NCBI RefSeq assembly: GCF_025822245.1
Contig: NZ_JACKTL010000065.1
Location: 1 to 64,000 of the forward strand
Reading direction: 5' to 3'
DNA from: Mycolicibacterium hodleri
Lineage (GTDB): Bacteria > Actinomycetota > Actinomycetes > Mycobacteriales > Mycobacteriaceae
Length of the DNA stretch: 64,000 bases
Shown here piece after piece: positions 54,884-63,830 of the stretch. The translations under genes and the position numbers were made by a program. Position 1 is the first letter of the stretch. Each line of letters opens with the position of its first letter. The notes below the pieces were generated by a model that was not told the DNA's origin, did not search any database, and was given only the letters and a program-made list of their open reading frames with translations.

Positions 54884-56614
54884 ATGGGGCAAAGTAGTGA
54901 CAGGAGCTGGCATCCAGCGGTAGTCAGAGTCGTCGTCGCCGGGATGGCTACCGTGGCCGTTTCCGCAGTCGGCGCCACTACGATCGTGCCGAGCATGCGC
55001 ACTGCGACGATCAACGTCGCCCCGCTCGCCGCCATCGACGAGTCCAGCGACACCGTCGGGTTCGCCGACTCCGACCTGTACGGCATGACGCCGACGCAAA
55101 TCGACGCACAACTGGACCAGATGCAGGCCATGGGTGTGGAGAACGTTCGTGTGATGATCCCGTGGGCCGGGGTGGAGTACTACCCCGGTTACTACAACTG
55201 GAGCACCGTCGACTACATGGTCAACGCCGCCGACTCCCGCGGCATGGGCGTGCTCGGAGTGATCAACTCCACCCCGTCCTGGGCGACCGAGCCGGGGCAG
55301 CCCGCGCTCAGCGGAGCGCCGGCTTCACCCGCCGCATACGGCGACTTCGCCGGCACGGTGGCGGCGCGGTACGCGGGCAAGGTCGGTGCCTACGAGATCT
55401 GGAACGAGCCCAACTCGTACGCGTTCTACTCGCCGCAACCCGATCCGGCGGGTTACACCGAGCTGTTGAAGGCCGCGTACCCGCAGATCAAGGCCGCGGA
55501 TCCGCATGCCACGGTCATCGGTGGCGTCGTAGGCTAGGTGGTCACCTACGGCAACCTGACCATGAATCCGGTCGACTTCGTCAACGGCATCTACGCCGCA
55601 GGTGGCGAGCCGTACTTCGACGCGCTGTCGTTCCACCCGTATCAGTACACGACCCCGTTCTCCGACGGGGGCTCCCTGCCGGACTCGCCGATCAACCAAT
55701 TGGCGGACATTCACGACCTGATGGTCGCCAACGGCGACGGCAGCAAGCTGATCTGGGCCAGTGAATATGGCGAGCCGAGTTCGGTTGCGGGAGAAGCGAA
55801 TCAAGCCGCGTACCTGCAGGACATGCTCACGAAGTGGCGGACGCTTGGCTACACCGGTCCGACGTTCGTGTGGACCCTGCAGGATCGCAACACCGCGAGC
55901 ACCGACCCCGAGGACACCTTCGGCGTCATCCGCTCCGACGGGACGTGGAAGCCGGCGGCCTACGTGATCCAGCAGCTGGCGACTCAGAAGAACACGACGC
56001 CTGCGATGGCGCGAATGGCTCTGGCCCTCCCGGACGCGCAGCAGGCGGCGCCGGCCGATCTCGCCGCTTTGACCGCCGTCGCCGAGGCCCCCGCGACGGC
56101 CGCGACCCCGGACGCCGTGCCGTCGAACCCGATGGAAGCCGCGATGCAGATGGCGGCGAATTCCCTCGCCGCGGCCGGTCAGGCAGTGGCCACGGCGCTC
56201 CAGCAGGCGACGGCGATGGTCTCGGCAGATCTCCCTCGGGTGCCGGCCGCGGCTGCCACCGCGCCTGCCGCGCCGGCGGCGCCCGCCCAAGACCAGCGCT
56301 ACGTGGTCACCCCGACGGGTGGCGTCCAGGTGTCGACCACCGATGCCTCGACGCTGGCCAAAGACCCAGTGGTCCAACGCAAGCTCGACCGGCAAGCCCT
56401 GCGCACGGAACGGACGGCCCGGGTTGCCGCACCGGCCACGTCGAGGTCCGCAGCCGACAGTCCCACGCGTGCGGTCGCGTCGTCCGACAAGACGTCCGCG
56501 GACTCGTCCAAGCGAACCGCCGACACGCGCGAGCGCCCCGGTGACGATCGGCAGAAGCATCGCCCCGGACGCGTCGCGGCTGACGCCGGCGGCGGTGGGG
56601 CACGCCGCTCGTGA
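54884..56614 (+). pseudogene. Exported glycoside hydrolase (GH39/GH5-like), interrupted by a TAG codon
   Basis: A 576-codon frame broken once, at codon 218 (TAG, 55535-55537); the same frame then continues to 56614. N-terminal export signal (VVRVVVAGMATVAVSAVGA). Catalytic acid/base Glu175 in YEIWNEPNSY lies before the stop, and nucleophile Glu294 in ASEYGEP lies after it, so neither half alone can work. Related proteins have GGVLGS-like sequence here, so TCG to TAG is the simplest change. The last 180 codons are Ala/Thr-rich then basic. GAGAGTGAGAG precedes ATG 54884. Confidence 0.78.
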
Positions 56615-56626
56615 GACGCTGCCGGG

Positions 56627-57601
56627 GTGTCCCAGTCCCACCGCCGCGGCCGAGCCGTCGGCCTGGCGTTGGGCTACCTGGCGGACGTGCTGTGGGCCGA
56701 CCCCCGCCGAGGTCACCCGGTGGCGGCGTTCGGGACCGCCGCGGCGTCGCTGGAGCGAGTGACCTATTCCGACAGTCGAGCCGCCGGCGTCGCTCACACG
56801 GGGATCCTGCTCGGGGCGCTCGGCGTCCTCGGCGTGCTGGCCGAGCGGGCCGCGGCGCGGCGAGGACCGAGATGGACGGCGGCGGTAACGGCCGCGGCGA
56901 CGTACGTCGCCCTGGGTGGGACGTCCCTGGGCCGCACGGGAGCGGCCATGGCGGACTTCCTCGACGCCGGTGACGTCGACGGGGCGCGGGGCTTGGTGCC
57001 GTCACTGTGTGGACGCGATCCCCAGTCGCTGGACGAGGCCGGCATCGCGCGGGCCACGGTGGAGTCGGTCGCCGAGAACACCGCCGACGCCCAGGTGGCG
57101 CCGCTGTGGTGGGGGGCGATCGGCGGGGCGCCCGGCCTCCTGGTCTACCGGGGGGCAAACACCCTGGACGCGATGATTGGCCACATGTCGCCGCGCCTCC
57201 TGCACTTCGGTTGGGCGGCAGCACGATTCGACGACGTCGCGAACTACCTGCCTGCCCGTGTGACGGGGCTCCTCGTGGCGACGTGCGCCCCCGTCGTCTC
57301 GGGGTCCCCACGCGCGGCAGTGGCCGCCTGGCGCCGGGACGCCGCACGCCACCCGAGCCCCAACGCCGGGGTAGTGGAGGCGTCGTTCGCCGGTGCGCTC
57401 GGCGTCCGCCTCGGCGGACCCACGCAGTACGCCCACCGCCTCGAGATCCGGCCGACGCTGGGGGAGGGGCAGGCGCCCGAGGTCGCCGACGTCATGCGGT
57501 CGGTGCGGTTGTCGCGGGCCGTTCAGCTCGCGGCCGCGGGGATCGCCGTCGCCGTCACTGCCGTCGGCCGTAGCGGTCGGCCAGCTTCTGCTCGGCGGTG
57601 A
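56627..57601 (+). CDS. cobD: Adenosylcobinamide-phosphate synthase
   Basis: A 324-residue membrane enzyme of the CbiB/CobD type that attaches the aminopropanol arm to adenosylcobyric acid in B12 synthesis. Conserved blocks: YLADVLWADPRRGHPVAAFG, ARATVESVAENTADAQVAPLWW and YRGANTLDAMIGH. GTG start at 56627. It marks the return to the order seen in M. tuberculosis (Rv2236c). Its last 47 bp overlap the convergent SURF1 gene. Confidence 0.92.
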   Translation: MSQSHRRGRAVGLALGYLADVLWADPRRGHPVAAFGTAAASLERVTYSDSRAAGVAHTGILLGALGVLGVLAERAAARRGPRWTAAVTAAATYVALGGTSLGRTGAAMADFLDAGDVDGARGLVPSLCGRDPQSLDEAGIARATVESVAENTADAQVAPLWWGAIGGAPGLLVYRGANTLDAMIGHMSPRLLHFGWAAARFDDVANYLPARVTGLLVATCAPVVSGSPRAAVAAWRRDAARHPSPNAGVVEASFAGALGVRLGGPTQYAHRLEIRPTLGEGQAPEVADVMRSVRLSRAVQLAAAGIAVAVTAVGRSGRPASARR

Positions 57602-58415
57602 GCGGCGCCGACGTGGTGGCCCGCGAGTCGCTCTGAGCCTTCTCCCGGCGGCGCTGCTTGACCTCGGCCAGGACGAAGTAGCCCACGCCGATCGGCGCGA
57701 CGATCCCGAAGGCGATCCACTGGATGCCGTAGGACAGGAACGGGCCCGCGTCGAGGTGGGGCAGGCCGATCACCCCGAGTCCGCCGGGCTGACCGTCGAC
57801 GAGTTGGAGGTACGACCCCGCCAGCGGAACGCCCGTCACCTGGGCCACCTGGTCGGTGCTGATCGAATAGACCTGCTGAATGCCGTTCTCGCGGAACGGT
57901 TCCTTGCCGGCGACGACGGATTCGGGGTCGCGCAACCGTGCGGTGATCGTGACGGTCCCGGTCGGCGGTGCGGCGAAGTCCGGGACCTGCGTGCCGCGTT
58001 CGGGCTTGACGTACCCGCGGTCGACGAGAACCGTCGGGCCGCCGTCGACGTGGAACGGCAGGAGCACCTCGTAGGCCGGGTCGCCGTCGACGACGCGGAG
58101 CCGCACCAGCACCTGCGCCTCGGGCTGGTATCTGCCGGTGGCGGTGACCTGTCGCCACTGGTCACCGGGTGCCGCGGAATCCTGTTGCGGCAGAAGCGTC
58201 GTCAGCGGGACCGGGGGCTGGGACACCGAGTTGGAGATCTGCGCGTTCTCCCTCGACGTCGTCGTGTTCTTGCCAAGCTGCCACGGCGCGAGCACGGTGA
58301 AGCACAGGTAGGCGAAGGCGATCGCGACGACGTAGAGCGCCAGCCACTGCGGCTTGAACAGGAACGCGAAGCGGTGCAGGGCGGGAGCGGAGCGACCCGG
58401 GGATCCAGTGGGCAT
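57555..58415 (-). CDS. SURF1 family cytochrome oxidase assembly protein
   Basis: A 286-residue protein with an N-terminal membrane helix (LALYVVAIAFAYLCFTVLAPWQL) and a second near the C terminus (GIQWIAFGIVAPIGVGYFVLAEV). Between are SURF1 blocks: WRQVTATGRYQPEAQVLVR, VLVDRGYVKP. It assists cytochrome c oxidase assembly. The ATG overlaps the ptpA stop by one base (TGATG). Corresponds to Rv2235. Confidence 0.9.
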   Translation of the reverse strand: MPTGSPGRSAPALHRFAFLFKPQWLALYVVAIAFAYLCFTVLAPWQLGKNTTTSRENAQISNSVSQPPVPLTTLLPQQDSAAPGDQWRQVTATGRYQPEAQVLVRLRVVDGDPAYEVLLPFHVDGGPTVLVDRGYVKPERGTQVPDFAAPPTGTVTITARLRDPESVVAGKEPFRENGIQQVYSISTDQVAQVTGVPLAGSYLQLVDGQPGGLGVIGLPHLDAGPFLSYGIQWIAFGIVAPIGVGYFVLAEVKQRRREKAQSDSRATTSAPLTAEQKLADRYGRRQ

Positions 58416-58909
58416 CAGCCCGCGATCCCGCGTCGTTCGAGCTGCCCGTCGACCCAGTCGTGCAGGCCGGGCAGCGACGCCTCGATGACGGCGAAGGTCT
58501 CCTCGTAGTCCTCCAGCGTTCCGTAGTACGGGTCCTCGACGTCCAAGGCGTGGGCCGCCGAGCGCGGGTCGAAGGAGCGCATCATCCGGATCCGGTCCGC
58601 GGGCACTCCGAGGTCCCGCAGGATGCGGACGTGGTTGCGGCCCATCGCGACGACCATGTCGGCCGCCACGTGGTCGTCGCCGACGTGGGAGGCGCGGTGC
58701 GACGTCGGATAGCCGTGCTCCCGGAGCACGTGCGCCGCCCGCTCGTGAGCGGGGTCGCCCACGTGCCAGCTGCCCGTGCCGGCGCTGCTCACCCGCACTA
58801 CGTCCGCGAGGCCGCGTTCGGAGAGCTGGTGGGCGAACATCTTGTCGGCCATCGGGGACCGGCAAATGTTGCCCGAGCACACGAACGTCACGTGCAGGGG
58901 GTCAGACAC
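58415..58909 (-). CDS. ptpA: Low-molecular-weight protein-tyrosine phosphatase
   Basis: A 164-residue phosphatase: P-loop CSGNICRS with Cys11 and Arg17, and acid Asp126 in DPYYG, all at the positions of M. tuberculosis PtpA. That enzyme is secreted and blocks phagosome maturation; in a likely saprophyte its role is unknown. It overlaps ptkA by 8 bp. Confidence 0.93.
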   Translation of the reverse strand: MSDPLHVTFVCSGNICRSPMADKMFAHQLSERGLADVVRVSSAGTGSWHVGDPAHERAAHVLREHGYPTSHRASHVGDDHVAADMVVAMGRNHVRILRDLGVPADRIRMMRSFDPRSAAHALDVEDPYYGTLEDYEETFAVIEASLPGLHDWVDGQLERRGIAG

Positions 58910-59549
58910 CGAGCACCTCCCGAAGATCGGCCATCGTCGCCACGGACGTGAATGCGCTGACCGCGTCGGGGCCGTCGAAGTCCGACGCGCCGTAACCCCA
59001 TTCGACGACGACGGTGTCGATGCCGTGCGAGGCCGCGCCGAGCACGTCGTGGGACCGGTCGCCCACCATCAGCATCTGGTCCGGCAGCGGCCCGAGTTGG
59101 GCCAGGGCGTGCGCCACCACGTCGGCCTTGGCGGACCGCGATCCGTCGGAGCTGGCTCCGGCGATCACCTCGAAGTGCTCCTCGATGCCGAAGTGCTCGA
59201 TGATCCGACGGGCCGTCACCTCGTTCTTCGACGTGGCGACGGCCAACCGCACGCCGGCCGTGCGCAGGTCGGTAAGGAGGTCAGCCACACCGTCGAACAG
59301 GCTGTTCATCGACCAGCCCCGGGTGGTGTAGTCGGCGCGATAGGCGGCGAAGGCCTGATCCGCGCGGTCGCCGAGACCCATCGCCGCCAGCGTCTGATGC
59401 ATCGGCGGGCCCACGACCAGGCTCGCGAGGTCGCCGTCGGGCACCGTGGCACCGATCTCACCCAGCGCCCGGCGGAAGCTCGCGACGATGCCGGGGGCGG
59501 AATCGGTGAGCGTACCGTCGAGATCGAAGATGACCAGCTGGGGACTCAC
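58902..59549 (-). CDS. ptkA: HAD family hydrolase / protein tyrosine kinase PtkA
   Basis: A 215-residue HAD-fold protein: motif I DLDGTLTDS at residues 9-17, motif II TSKN, motif IV MVGDRSHDVLGA. In M. tuberculosis the equivalent gene beside ptpA (Rv2232) encodes PtkA, which phosphorylates PtpA, but that protein has an N-terminal extension absent here. Sequence alone fits a phosphatase such as phosphoglycolate phosphatase. Start GTG 59549. Confidence 0.85.
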   Translation of the reverse strand: MSPQLVIFDLDGTLTDSAPGIVASFRRALGEIGATVPDGDLASLVVGPPMHQTLAAMGLGDRADQAFAAYRADYTTRGWSMNSLFDGVADLLTDLRTAGVRLAVATSKNEVTARRIIEHFGIEEHFEVIAGASSDGSRSAKADVVAHALAQLGPLPDQMLMVGDRSHDVLGAASHGIDTVVVEWGYGASDFDGPDAVSAFTSVATMADLREVLGV

Positions 59550-59707
59550 CCGTCCATTGTCTACTGTCCCGTCGCGGGCGGTTCCGTGCGGTCGTCGGGG
59601 GTTGCGGGTCGCGGGGTCGACGAAGCACCGTCACGGCCGCCGGAACGTCTCTTTGCGCTGGTGACGTCGTAGGCTCTCGTCGAGACAACGGCAAGGGAGG
59701 TACGGCG

Positions 59708-60841
59708 ATGAGCGCGCGGCTGGCCGACGTGATCGAGGTGCTGGAGCGTGCCTACCCGCCCGCCTTGGCCGCGGACTGGGATTCGGTCGGGCTGGTCTGC
59801 GGCGACCCGTCCGAGACGGTCGAGTCGGTGACGATCGCGGTGGACGCGACCACCTCCGTCGTCGCCGAGGTACCGGACCGGGGCCTTCTTCTCGCCCATC
59901 ATCCGCTGCTGTTGCGCGGCGTCGACACGGTGGCGACGAACACGGCGAAGGGTGCGATCCTGCACCGCCTGATCCGCGGCGGCAGCGCGCTGTTCACCGC
60001 GCACACCAACGCCGACTCGGCGGCTCCGGGGGTGTCGGATGCGCTCGCCGAGGCGCTCGGGCTGATCGTGGAGGACGTGCTGTCGCCGGTGTCGGACGGA
60101 GCCCGGCTCGACAAGTGGGTGGTGTACGTCCCCGCCGCGGACACCGACGCGATGCGCGCGGCGTTGTTCGCCGCGGGCGCCGGCGCGCTCGGCGACTACT
60201 CGCACTGCAGCTGGACCGTCGCGGGCACGGGGCAGTTCTTGCCGCACGACGGGGCCGCACCCGCGATCGGCACGGTGGGTGACGTCGAATTCGTCGCCGA
60301 GGACCGCGTCGAGGTGATCGCCCCCGCCGGTCGGCGTGCCGCGGTGCTGGGCGCCTTGCGACACGCGCATCCGTACGAGGAGCCCGCGTTCGACGTGGTG
60401 GCCCTGGCGCCGTTGCCCTCCGACGTCGGCATCGGCCGCATCTGTGCGTTGCCCGTCCCGGAGAGCTTGCGCGCCTTCGTGACTCGGGTGAATCGCGGAC
60501 TTCCCGCCACGTCGTGGGGAGTGCGGGCCGCGGGCGACCCCGATGCGGTGGTGTCGCGCGTGGCGGTCTGCGGCGGGGCGGGCGATTCGCTTATGGACAC
60601 CGTGGCAGCGGCGGACGTGCACGCCTACGTCACCGCCGATCTCAGACATCATCCGGCCGACGAGCACCTCCGCACCTCCGACGTCGCCCTCGTCGACGTC
60701 GCCCACTGGGCCAGTGAGTACCCGTGGTGTGGCCAAGCCGAGGCGCTGTTGCGCAAGCAGTTCGGCGAGGCACTCGACGTGCGCGTCAGCCCGGTCCGGA
60801 CGGATCCCTGGAATCTAGAGAAGGACATCAGCACCACATGA
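59708..60841 (+). CDS. Nif3-like dinuclear metal centre protein
   Basis: A 377-residue Nif3/YbgI/YqfO-family protein with the conserved N-terminal DWDSVGLVCG, LLAHHPLLLRG (metal histidines) and VYTAHTNADS-type FTAHTNADSA, and a C-terminal GGAGDSLM plus AYVTADLRHHPADEH. A PII-like domain is inserted at about 145-250. Corresponds to Rv2230c; molecular role unclear, suggested GTP cyclohydrolase-like. GGGAGG precedes the ATG. Overlaps the next gene by 4 bp. Confidence 0.9.
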   Translation: MSARLADVIEVLERAYPPALAADWDSVGLVCGDPSETVESVTIAVDATTSVVAEVPDRGLLLAHHPLLLRGVDTVATNTAKGAILHRLIRGGSALFTAHTNADSAAPGVSDALAEALGLIVEDVLSPVSDGARLDKWVVYVPAADTDAMRAALFAAGAGALGDYSHCSWTVAGTGQFLPHDGAAPAIGTVGDVEFVAEDRVEVIAPAGRRAAVLGALRHAHPYEEPAFDVVALAPLPSDVGIGRICALPVPESLRAFVTRVNRGLPATSWGVRAAGDPDAVVSRVAVCGGAGDSLMDTVAAADVHAYVTADLRHHPADEHLRTSDVALVDVAHWASEYPWCGQAEALLRKQFGEALDVRVSPVRTDPWNLEKDISTT

Positions 60842-61575
60842 AAGCCGAAGAGTCACAACAGCGTTTGGTCCTCGAGATCGCGGCGGTCGACGCCGAGCTG
60901 AGCCGCCTCGTCCACCGGGGCAAGCACCTCGAGGAGCAGCAACGGCTCGACACGATCGAGGCCGAGCACCGCGCGGCCGGCGACGTGCTGGCGACGCTGC
61001 GCATTGCACTGGAAGACCTCGACGGACAGGTCGCCAAGTTCGAGGGCGAGATCGATTCGGTGCGCAAGCGCGAAGACCGCGACCGCGGCCTGCTCGCCGG
61101 GGGCACGGTGGACGCCAAGAACGTCGGCGAGATTCAGCACGAGCTCGAGGCCTTGCAACGCCGCCAGGAGAGCCTGGAGGATTCCTTGTTGGAGATCATG
61201 GAGCGCCGCGAGAAGCTACAGAACGACCTGTTGGAACAGCAGAATCGGATCGAGGAGATGCACACCGACCTCGTGGCCGCCACGGCCGCGCGTGACGAGG
61301 TGCTGGTGCAGATCGACCAGTCCCGGCACCAGGCGCTGTCCCGCCGCGAGGAGCTGGCGGCGTCGGCCCCGTCCGAACTGGTGGCACTCTACGAACGTCA
61401 GCGGGCGCAGGGCGGCGTCGGTGCCGGTCGACTGCAGGGGCGGCGGTGCGGTGCGTGCCGCATCGAGATCGACCGGGGAGAGCTGGCCCGCATCTCCGCC
61501 GCGCGGGAGGACGAGGTGCTCCGCTGCCCGGAGTGCTCGGCAATCTTGGTGCGGGTGAGGGACTTCAGCGAATGA
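60838..61575 (+). CDS. Zinc-ribbon, coiled-coil protein
   Basis: A 245-residue protein: residues 1-180 form a long coiled coil, and a C-terminal C4 zinc ribbon is CGACRIEI...LRCPECSAIL (about 205-237). Family (C4-type zinc ribbon, DUF164) corresponds to Rv2229c and may bind nucleic acid. The ATG overlaps the Nif3 stop (ATGA), and its own stop overlaps the RNase H gene in the same way. Confidence 0.9.
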   Translation: MKAEESQQRLVLEIAAVDAELSRLVHRGKHLEEQQRLDTIEAEHRAAGDVLATLRIALEDLDGQVAKFEGEIDSVRKREDRDRGLLAGGTVDAKNVGEIQHELEALQRRQESLEDSLLEIMERREKLQNDLLEQQNRIEEMHTDLVAATAARDEVLVQIDQSRHQALSRREELAASAPSELVALYERQRAQGGVGAGRLQGRRCGACRIEIDRGELARISAAREDEVLRCPECSAILVRVRDFSE

Positions 61576-62657
61576 AGGTGATCGTCGAGGCCGACGGTGG
61601 GTCGCGAGGAAACCCCGGCCCGGCGGGCTACGGCGCCGTGGTGTGGTCGGCGGACCACGGCACGGTGCTGGCCGAGCGCAAGGAGGGCATCGGACGCGCC
61701 ACCAACAACGTGGCCGAGTATCGCGGCCTGATCGCGGGTTTGGAGGCGGCGGCCGAGGTGGGCGCCACCGAGGTGGTGGCGCAGCTGGACTCGAAGTTGG
61801 TCGTGGAGCAGATGTCGGGGCGGTGGCGCGTCAAGCATCCCGACCTGATTCCGTTGCGGGAGCGCGCCGTCGAGCTGGCCAGCGCGTTCGGCGGCGTCAC
61901 CTTCTCGTGGATCCCGCGGGCCGAGAACGCGCATGCCGACCGGCTGGCCAACGAGGCCATGGACGCCGCGGCCGAGGAGCTCGCGCCGACGGGGGCGTCG
62001 GCGGCGGTGGTCTCCCCGGCCGGCTGGACCGGTGCACGGGGTGCCCCGACCCGCTTCTTCCTGCTGCGGCACGGGCAGACCGCGCTGTCGGTGGACCGGC
62101 GCTATTCGGGTCAGGGCAACCCTCCGCTCACCGAACTCGGGCGGCAACAGGCCGACGCCGCGGCTCGCTACCTCGGCCGGCGGGGCGGCATCGCAGCCGT
62201 CGTCTCGTCGCCTCTGCAGCGCGCCCACGACACCGCGTCGGCCGCCGCCAAGGAACTGGGCCTCGACGTCACCGTCGACGACGACCTGATCGAGACCGAC
62301 TTCGGCGCGTGGGAGGGGTTGACGTTCGGCGAAGCGGCGCAACGAGATCCAGAGGTGCACGGGGCGTGGTTGCGGGACACCAGCGTCGCACCGCCCGGTG
62401 GCGGGGAGAGCTTCGACGCCGTCGCGGCGCGGGTGCGGCGGGCGCGCACCCGGATCATCGCCGAGTACGGCGACGCGACCGTCTTGGTGGTGTCGCACGT
62501 GACGCCGATCAAGTCCATCCTGCGCCTGGCGCTGGACGCGGGTTCCGGCATCCTCTATCGGCTGCACCTCGACCTGGCGTCGCTGTCGGTCGCGGAGTTC
62601 TACCCCGACGGCGGCTCGTCGGTGCGACTGGTCAACCAGACGTCCTATCTCGAGTGA
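61572..62657 (+). CDS. Bifunctional RNase H / acid phosphatase
   Basis: A 361-residue fusion. Residues 1-135: RNase HI-like domain (DGGSRGNPGPAGYG, NNVAEYRGL, QLDSKLVVEQM, HADRLANEAM). Residues 155-361: histidine phosphatase (LLRHGQT, SSPLQRAHDTA, VSHVTPIKSIL). It degrades RNA in hybrids and removes phosphate, in M. tuberculosis Rv2228c linked to alpha-ribazole phosphate in B12 synthesis. Coupled by ATGA to the gene before. Its 3' end overlaps the TetR gene by 26 bp. Confidence 0.92.
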   Translation: MKVIVEADGGSRGNPGPAGYGAVVWSADHGTVLAERKEGIGRATNNVAEYRGLIAGLEAAAEVGATEVVAQLDSKLVVEQMSGRWRVKHPDLIPLRERAVELASAFGGVTFSWIPRAENAHADRLANEAMDAAAEELAPTGASAAVVSPAGWTGARGAPTRFFLLRHGQTALSVDRRYSGQGNPPLTELGRQQADAAARYLGRRGGIAAVVSSPLQRAHDTASAAAKELGLDVTVDDDLIETDFGAWEGLTFGEAAQRDPEVHGAWLRDTSVAPPGGGESFDAVAARVRRARTRIIAEYGDATVLVVSHVTPIKSILRLALDAGSGILYRLHLDLASLSVAEFYPDGGSSVRLVNQTSYLE

Positions 62658-63243
62658 GGCTGGGCATCAGAACTTCGTCGACCAGGGCGCGCACCGTTTC
62701 CTCCGTCGGCGGTCGCTCCGAGACCAGCGAGCGGAACACCAGGTATCCGGGCAGGACGTCCCAGATCTCCGGGTTGATCGCCTCCGCCTGAATCTCGCCG
62801 CGTGCCACGGCCTCACCGAGCACCTCCCTGATGAGGACGTTGCGGTGGTAGACGAACTTCTCCTGCATGGCGGCGCTCAGCGCTTCGCTGCGGGACATCT
62901 CGTCGAGCACCGCGCGCATGGTGCTCGCGTGCTCCCGGCTCTGCTCGCACACCGACGTGCCGATGGCGAGCAGGTCACCGCGCAGAGAGCCCGTGCGAGG
63001 CGGGATGGAGGACTCGCGGGTGCCCTCGATGAAGGCCGCCAGCACGAGGTCCGCCTTCGACGGCCAGCGCCGGTACATCGTGGACTTGCTGGCCTTGGCC
63101 TCGGTCGCGACGGCTTCCACCGTCAGACGCTCATATCCATGCTGCTGCAACAGTTTCAGCGTCACGGCCAAGAGTTCGGCCTCACGCGCGCTCCACGGGC
63201 AACCCGACGCCGGAGCTGACGGATCCGTCGATTCGGAGACCAT
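62632..63243 (-). CDS. TetR family regulator next to mmpS/mmpL
   Basis: A 203-residue TetR protein: HTH VEAVATEAKASKSTMYRRWPSKADLVLAAF at about residues 44-73, then a TetR C-terminal domain with VLDEMSRSEALSAAM. ATG 63243. It is divergent from mmpS, so it probably represses the mmpS-mmpL pair. CCGTA repeats upstream may be its site. Confidence 0.87.
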   Translation of the reverse strand: MVSESTDPSAPASGCPWSAREAELLAVTLKLLQQHGYERLTVEAVATEAKASKSTMYRRWPSKADLVLAAFIEGTRESSIPPRTGSLRGDLLAIGTSVCEQSREHASTMRAVLDEMSRSEALSAAMQEKFVYHRNVLIREVLGEAVARGEIQAEAINPEIWDVLPGYLVFRSLVSERPPTEETVRALVDEVLMPSLTRDRTSG

Positions 63244-63286
63244 GGAAACACCTCTTGCGCAAGGGGTTGGGACGACTTGCACTGAC

Positions 63287-63305
63287 CCGTACCGTACCGT
63301 ACCGT
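63287..63305. repeat. Short tandem CCGTA repeat in the TetR/mmpS promoter region
   Basis: CCGTA occurs three times in a row (63287-63301), then CCGT. Each junction makes a GTAC palindrome, so the run contains two overlapping GTAC-centred inverted repeats 45-60 bp upstream of the TetR start and 80-100 bp before mmpS. It could be the TetR binding site and could vary in copy number. Confidence 0.5.
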
Positions 63306-63383
63306 CTCTCAGGTCGCTCTCAGTCTGCCAAAGAGGGCGCAATCGGATGGATGCCGCGTCGTCGGCTGTCGAAAGGCTTACGG

Positions 63384-63830
63384 GTGAGCAAGCTTTCGAT
63401 CGGGCGTGTCCTCAGACGGCAGTGGACCGTCATCGTCGCGGTGGTGGTGGTGGCGTTGGTCGTCTTCAGCGTCACCCGGCTGCACGGGATCTTCGGGTCG
63501 AACAACGAGGTGTCCCGCCCGAGTGCCGACTCGCTGGAGAACACCGGCTACAACCCCAAGCGGGTTCTGTTCGAGGTGTTCGGCAGTCCCGGTGCGACGG
63601 CCACCATCAACTATCTCGACGAGCACGCCCAGCCTCAACGCGTGGACGACGTGTCGTTGCCGTAGTCGCACACGTTGACCACCGACGACCCGACGCTCTT
63701 CGCGGATCTCCGCGCCCAGGGTGACTCGGCTCCCATCACCTGCCGCATCACGGTCAACGGGATCGTCAAGGACGAAAGGTCCGCCAGCAACGTGAACGGA
63801 TACATCGCTTGCCTGGACAAGTCCGCATGA
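63384..63830 (+). pseudogene. mmpS: MmpS family protein, interrupted by a TAG codon
   Basis: A 148-residue MmpS frame: basic start, membrane helix (TVIVAVVVVALVVFSVTRL), then PKRVLFEVFGSPGATATINYLDE and, after a TAG at codon 94 (63663-63665), LTTDDPTLFADLRAQGDSAP, CRITVNG and GYIACLDKSA. MmpS proteins normally have LPWSHT-like sequence at this point, so TGG to TAG is the likely change. They assist MmpL transporters in lipid or siderophore export. GTG 63384 (VSKLSIGRVLRRQW) preferred; ATG 63351 also possible. The stop overlaps mmpL (ATGA). Confidence 0.8.

Noticed and set aside
50000..56626. Second copy of the tRNA-Val 3' end as right border of the island
   Set aside because: Reading by eye I found no stretch matching the T-arm and acceptor end; only TTCGACCCCC near 54430, which is too short and diverged.
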